The position numbers and the translations under genes were made by a program. Positions 63,922 to 64,000 of a DNA stretch of 64,000 nt are shown one piece after another; within the stretch, counting starts at the first letter, position 1; the number at the start of each line of letters is the position of its first letter. Source of the stretch: Marinobacter sp. LV10R510-11A (lineage in GTDB: Bacteria; Pseudomonadota; Gammaproteobacteria; Pseudomonadales; Oleiphilaceae); the NCBI RefSeq assembly GCF_900215155.1, contig NZ_LT907980.1, positions 992,001 to 1,056,000 of the forward strand, in the 5' to 3' direction. A model generated the notes under the pieces. That model was not told where the DNA came from. It saw nothing but the letters and a program-made list of their open reading frames with translations, and made no database searches.

Positions 63922-64000
63922 GTTCGTTCTCCGGTTGGGCGTGTGGGTGCTTGGCATCATCACCGGCGAGATATTGCTCGGGTGCAGCCTCGAAGCGTTC
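63914..64000 (-). CDS. YHS-domain protein, C-terminal end only (partial)
   Basis: The 28 visible residues begin ERFEAAPEQYLAG, the typical end of a YHS metal-binding domain, followed by a short His-rich tail (AKHPHAQPENEH). The gene continues beyond the right edge. It is translationally coupled to the DUF5676 gene. Confidence 0.7.
   Translation of the reverse strand, partial: ERFEAAPEQYLAGDDAKHPHAQPENEHV

Noticed and set aside
1..64000. CRISPR array
   Set aside because: No set of regularly spaced 24-40 bp repeats with unique spacers; the only tandem repeats are the 8-bp unit and the 27-bp pair.
1..64000. tRNA or rRNA genes
   Set aside because: I saw no cloverleaf with GTTCRA and CCA-type ends and no ribosomal RNA motif when reading both strands by eye; a tRNAscan run would settle it.

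Overview
The window reads as a chromosome segment of a marine or halophilic gammaproteobacterium, most like Marinobacter or a close relative. This rests on remembered protein similarity and gene content (a PHA-phasin-like protein, a GNAT/nitrilase fusion, AcpH, a RimB-like protease, Mqo and a DmeR/DmeF pair), not on a database search.

Layout. (1) 1-16 kb is an ordinary housekeeping stretch: phasin-like protein, PilZ-like protein, GNAT/nitrilase, chemoreceptor, periplasmic binding protein, thioesterase-like protein, RecQ, acyltransferase, esterase, TrkH, AcpH, an exported or periplasmic retropepsin-like protein, a metallophosphoesterase gene broken by a 7-bp tandem duplication, and a LysE exporter. 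(2) 16-21.2 kb holds a divergent set: an ATP-grasp ligase facing a 667-residue protein of unknown function, which is followed 14 bp later by a divergent SelO protein-AMPylase. The 667-residue protein ends in what looks like a papain-fold Cys/His/Asn site. This is my best candidate for an undescribed system. (3) 21.2-24.3 kb has a TPP riboswitch in front of an SSS-family symporter, then Mqo. (4) 24.4-29.7 kb is a co-directional copper-efflux cluster: APC permease, small membrane protein, P1B copper ATPase, DUF302 protein and a Met-rich exported protein.

(5) 30-45.5 kb is a heavily rearranged accessory zone. It holds one apparently complete IS66-type element with 16-bp inverted repeats, and fragments of an rve-type, an IS1595-like, an IS91-like and an IS1380-like transposase. 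Several genes are interrupted by in-frame stop codons (PRC-barrel protein, Rieske protein) and others are truncated (RND exporter, ECF sigma factor, EamA permeases, an outer-membrane protein). Apparently intact genes among them encode an exported methyltransferase, a Tat-exported cupredoxin, a BigR/SqrR-like persulfide-sensor repressor, cyclopropane-fatty-acid synthase and an OsmC protein. (6) 45.7-55.2 kb is a second copper/periplasmic-stress block: CueO-like oxidase, Met-rich membrane peptide, truncated glutaredoxin-MauE protein, DsrE protein, CopA-CopB and a short cis-prenyltransferase. Related repeats occur at about 40, 43.6, 51.3 and 55.2 kb, and two copies carry a small His/Met-rich reading frame. 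(7) 55.6-60 kb is a metal-transport block: DUF6488, membrane-anchored protein, HupE/UreJ, a manganese riboswitch with MntP, and DmeF/DmeR with a G-tract operator. (8) 60.2-64 kb returns to Lgt, an MFS transporter, an EamA transporter, a DUF5676 protein and the tail of a YHS protein.

Taken together, regions 4-7 would export cytoplasmic Cu(I), oxidise and bind periplasmic Cu, export Mn and Co/Ni, and manage sulfane-sulfur and thiol stress. The many broken genes show that this island was assembled by repeated recombination and is partly decaying.
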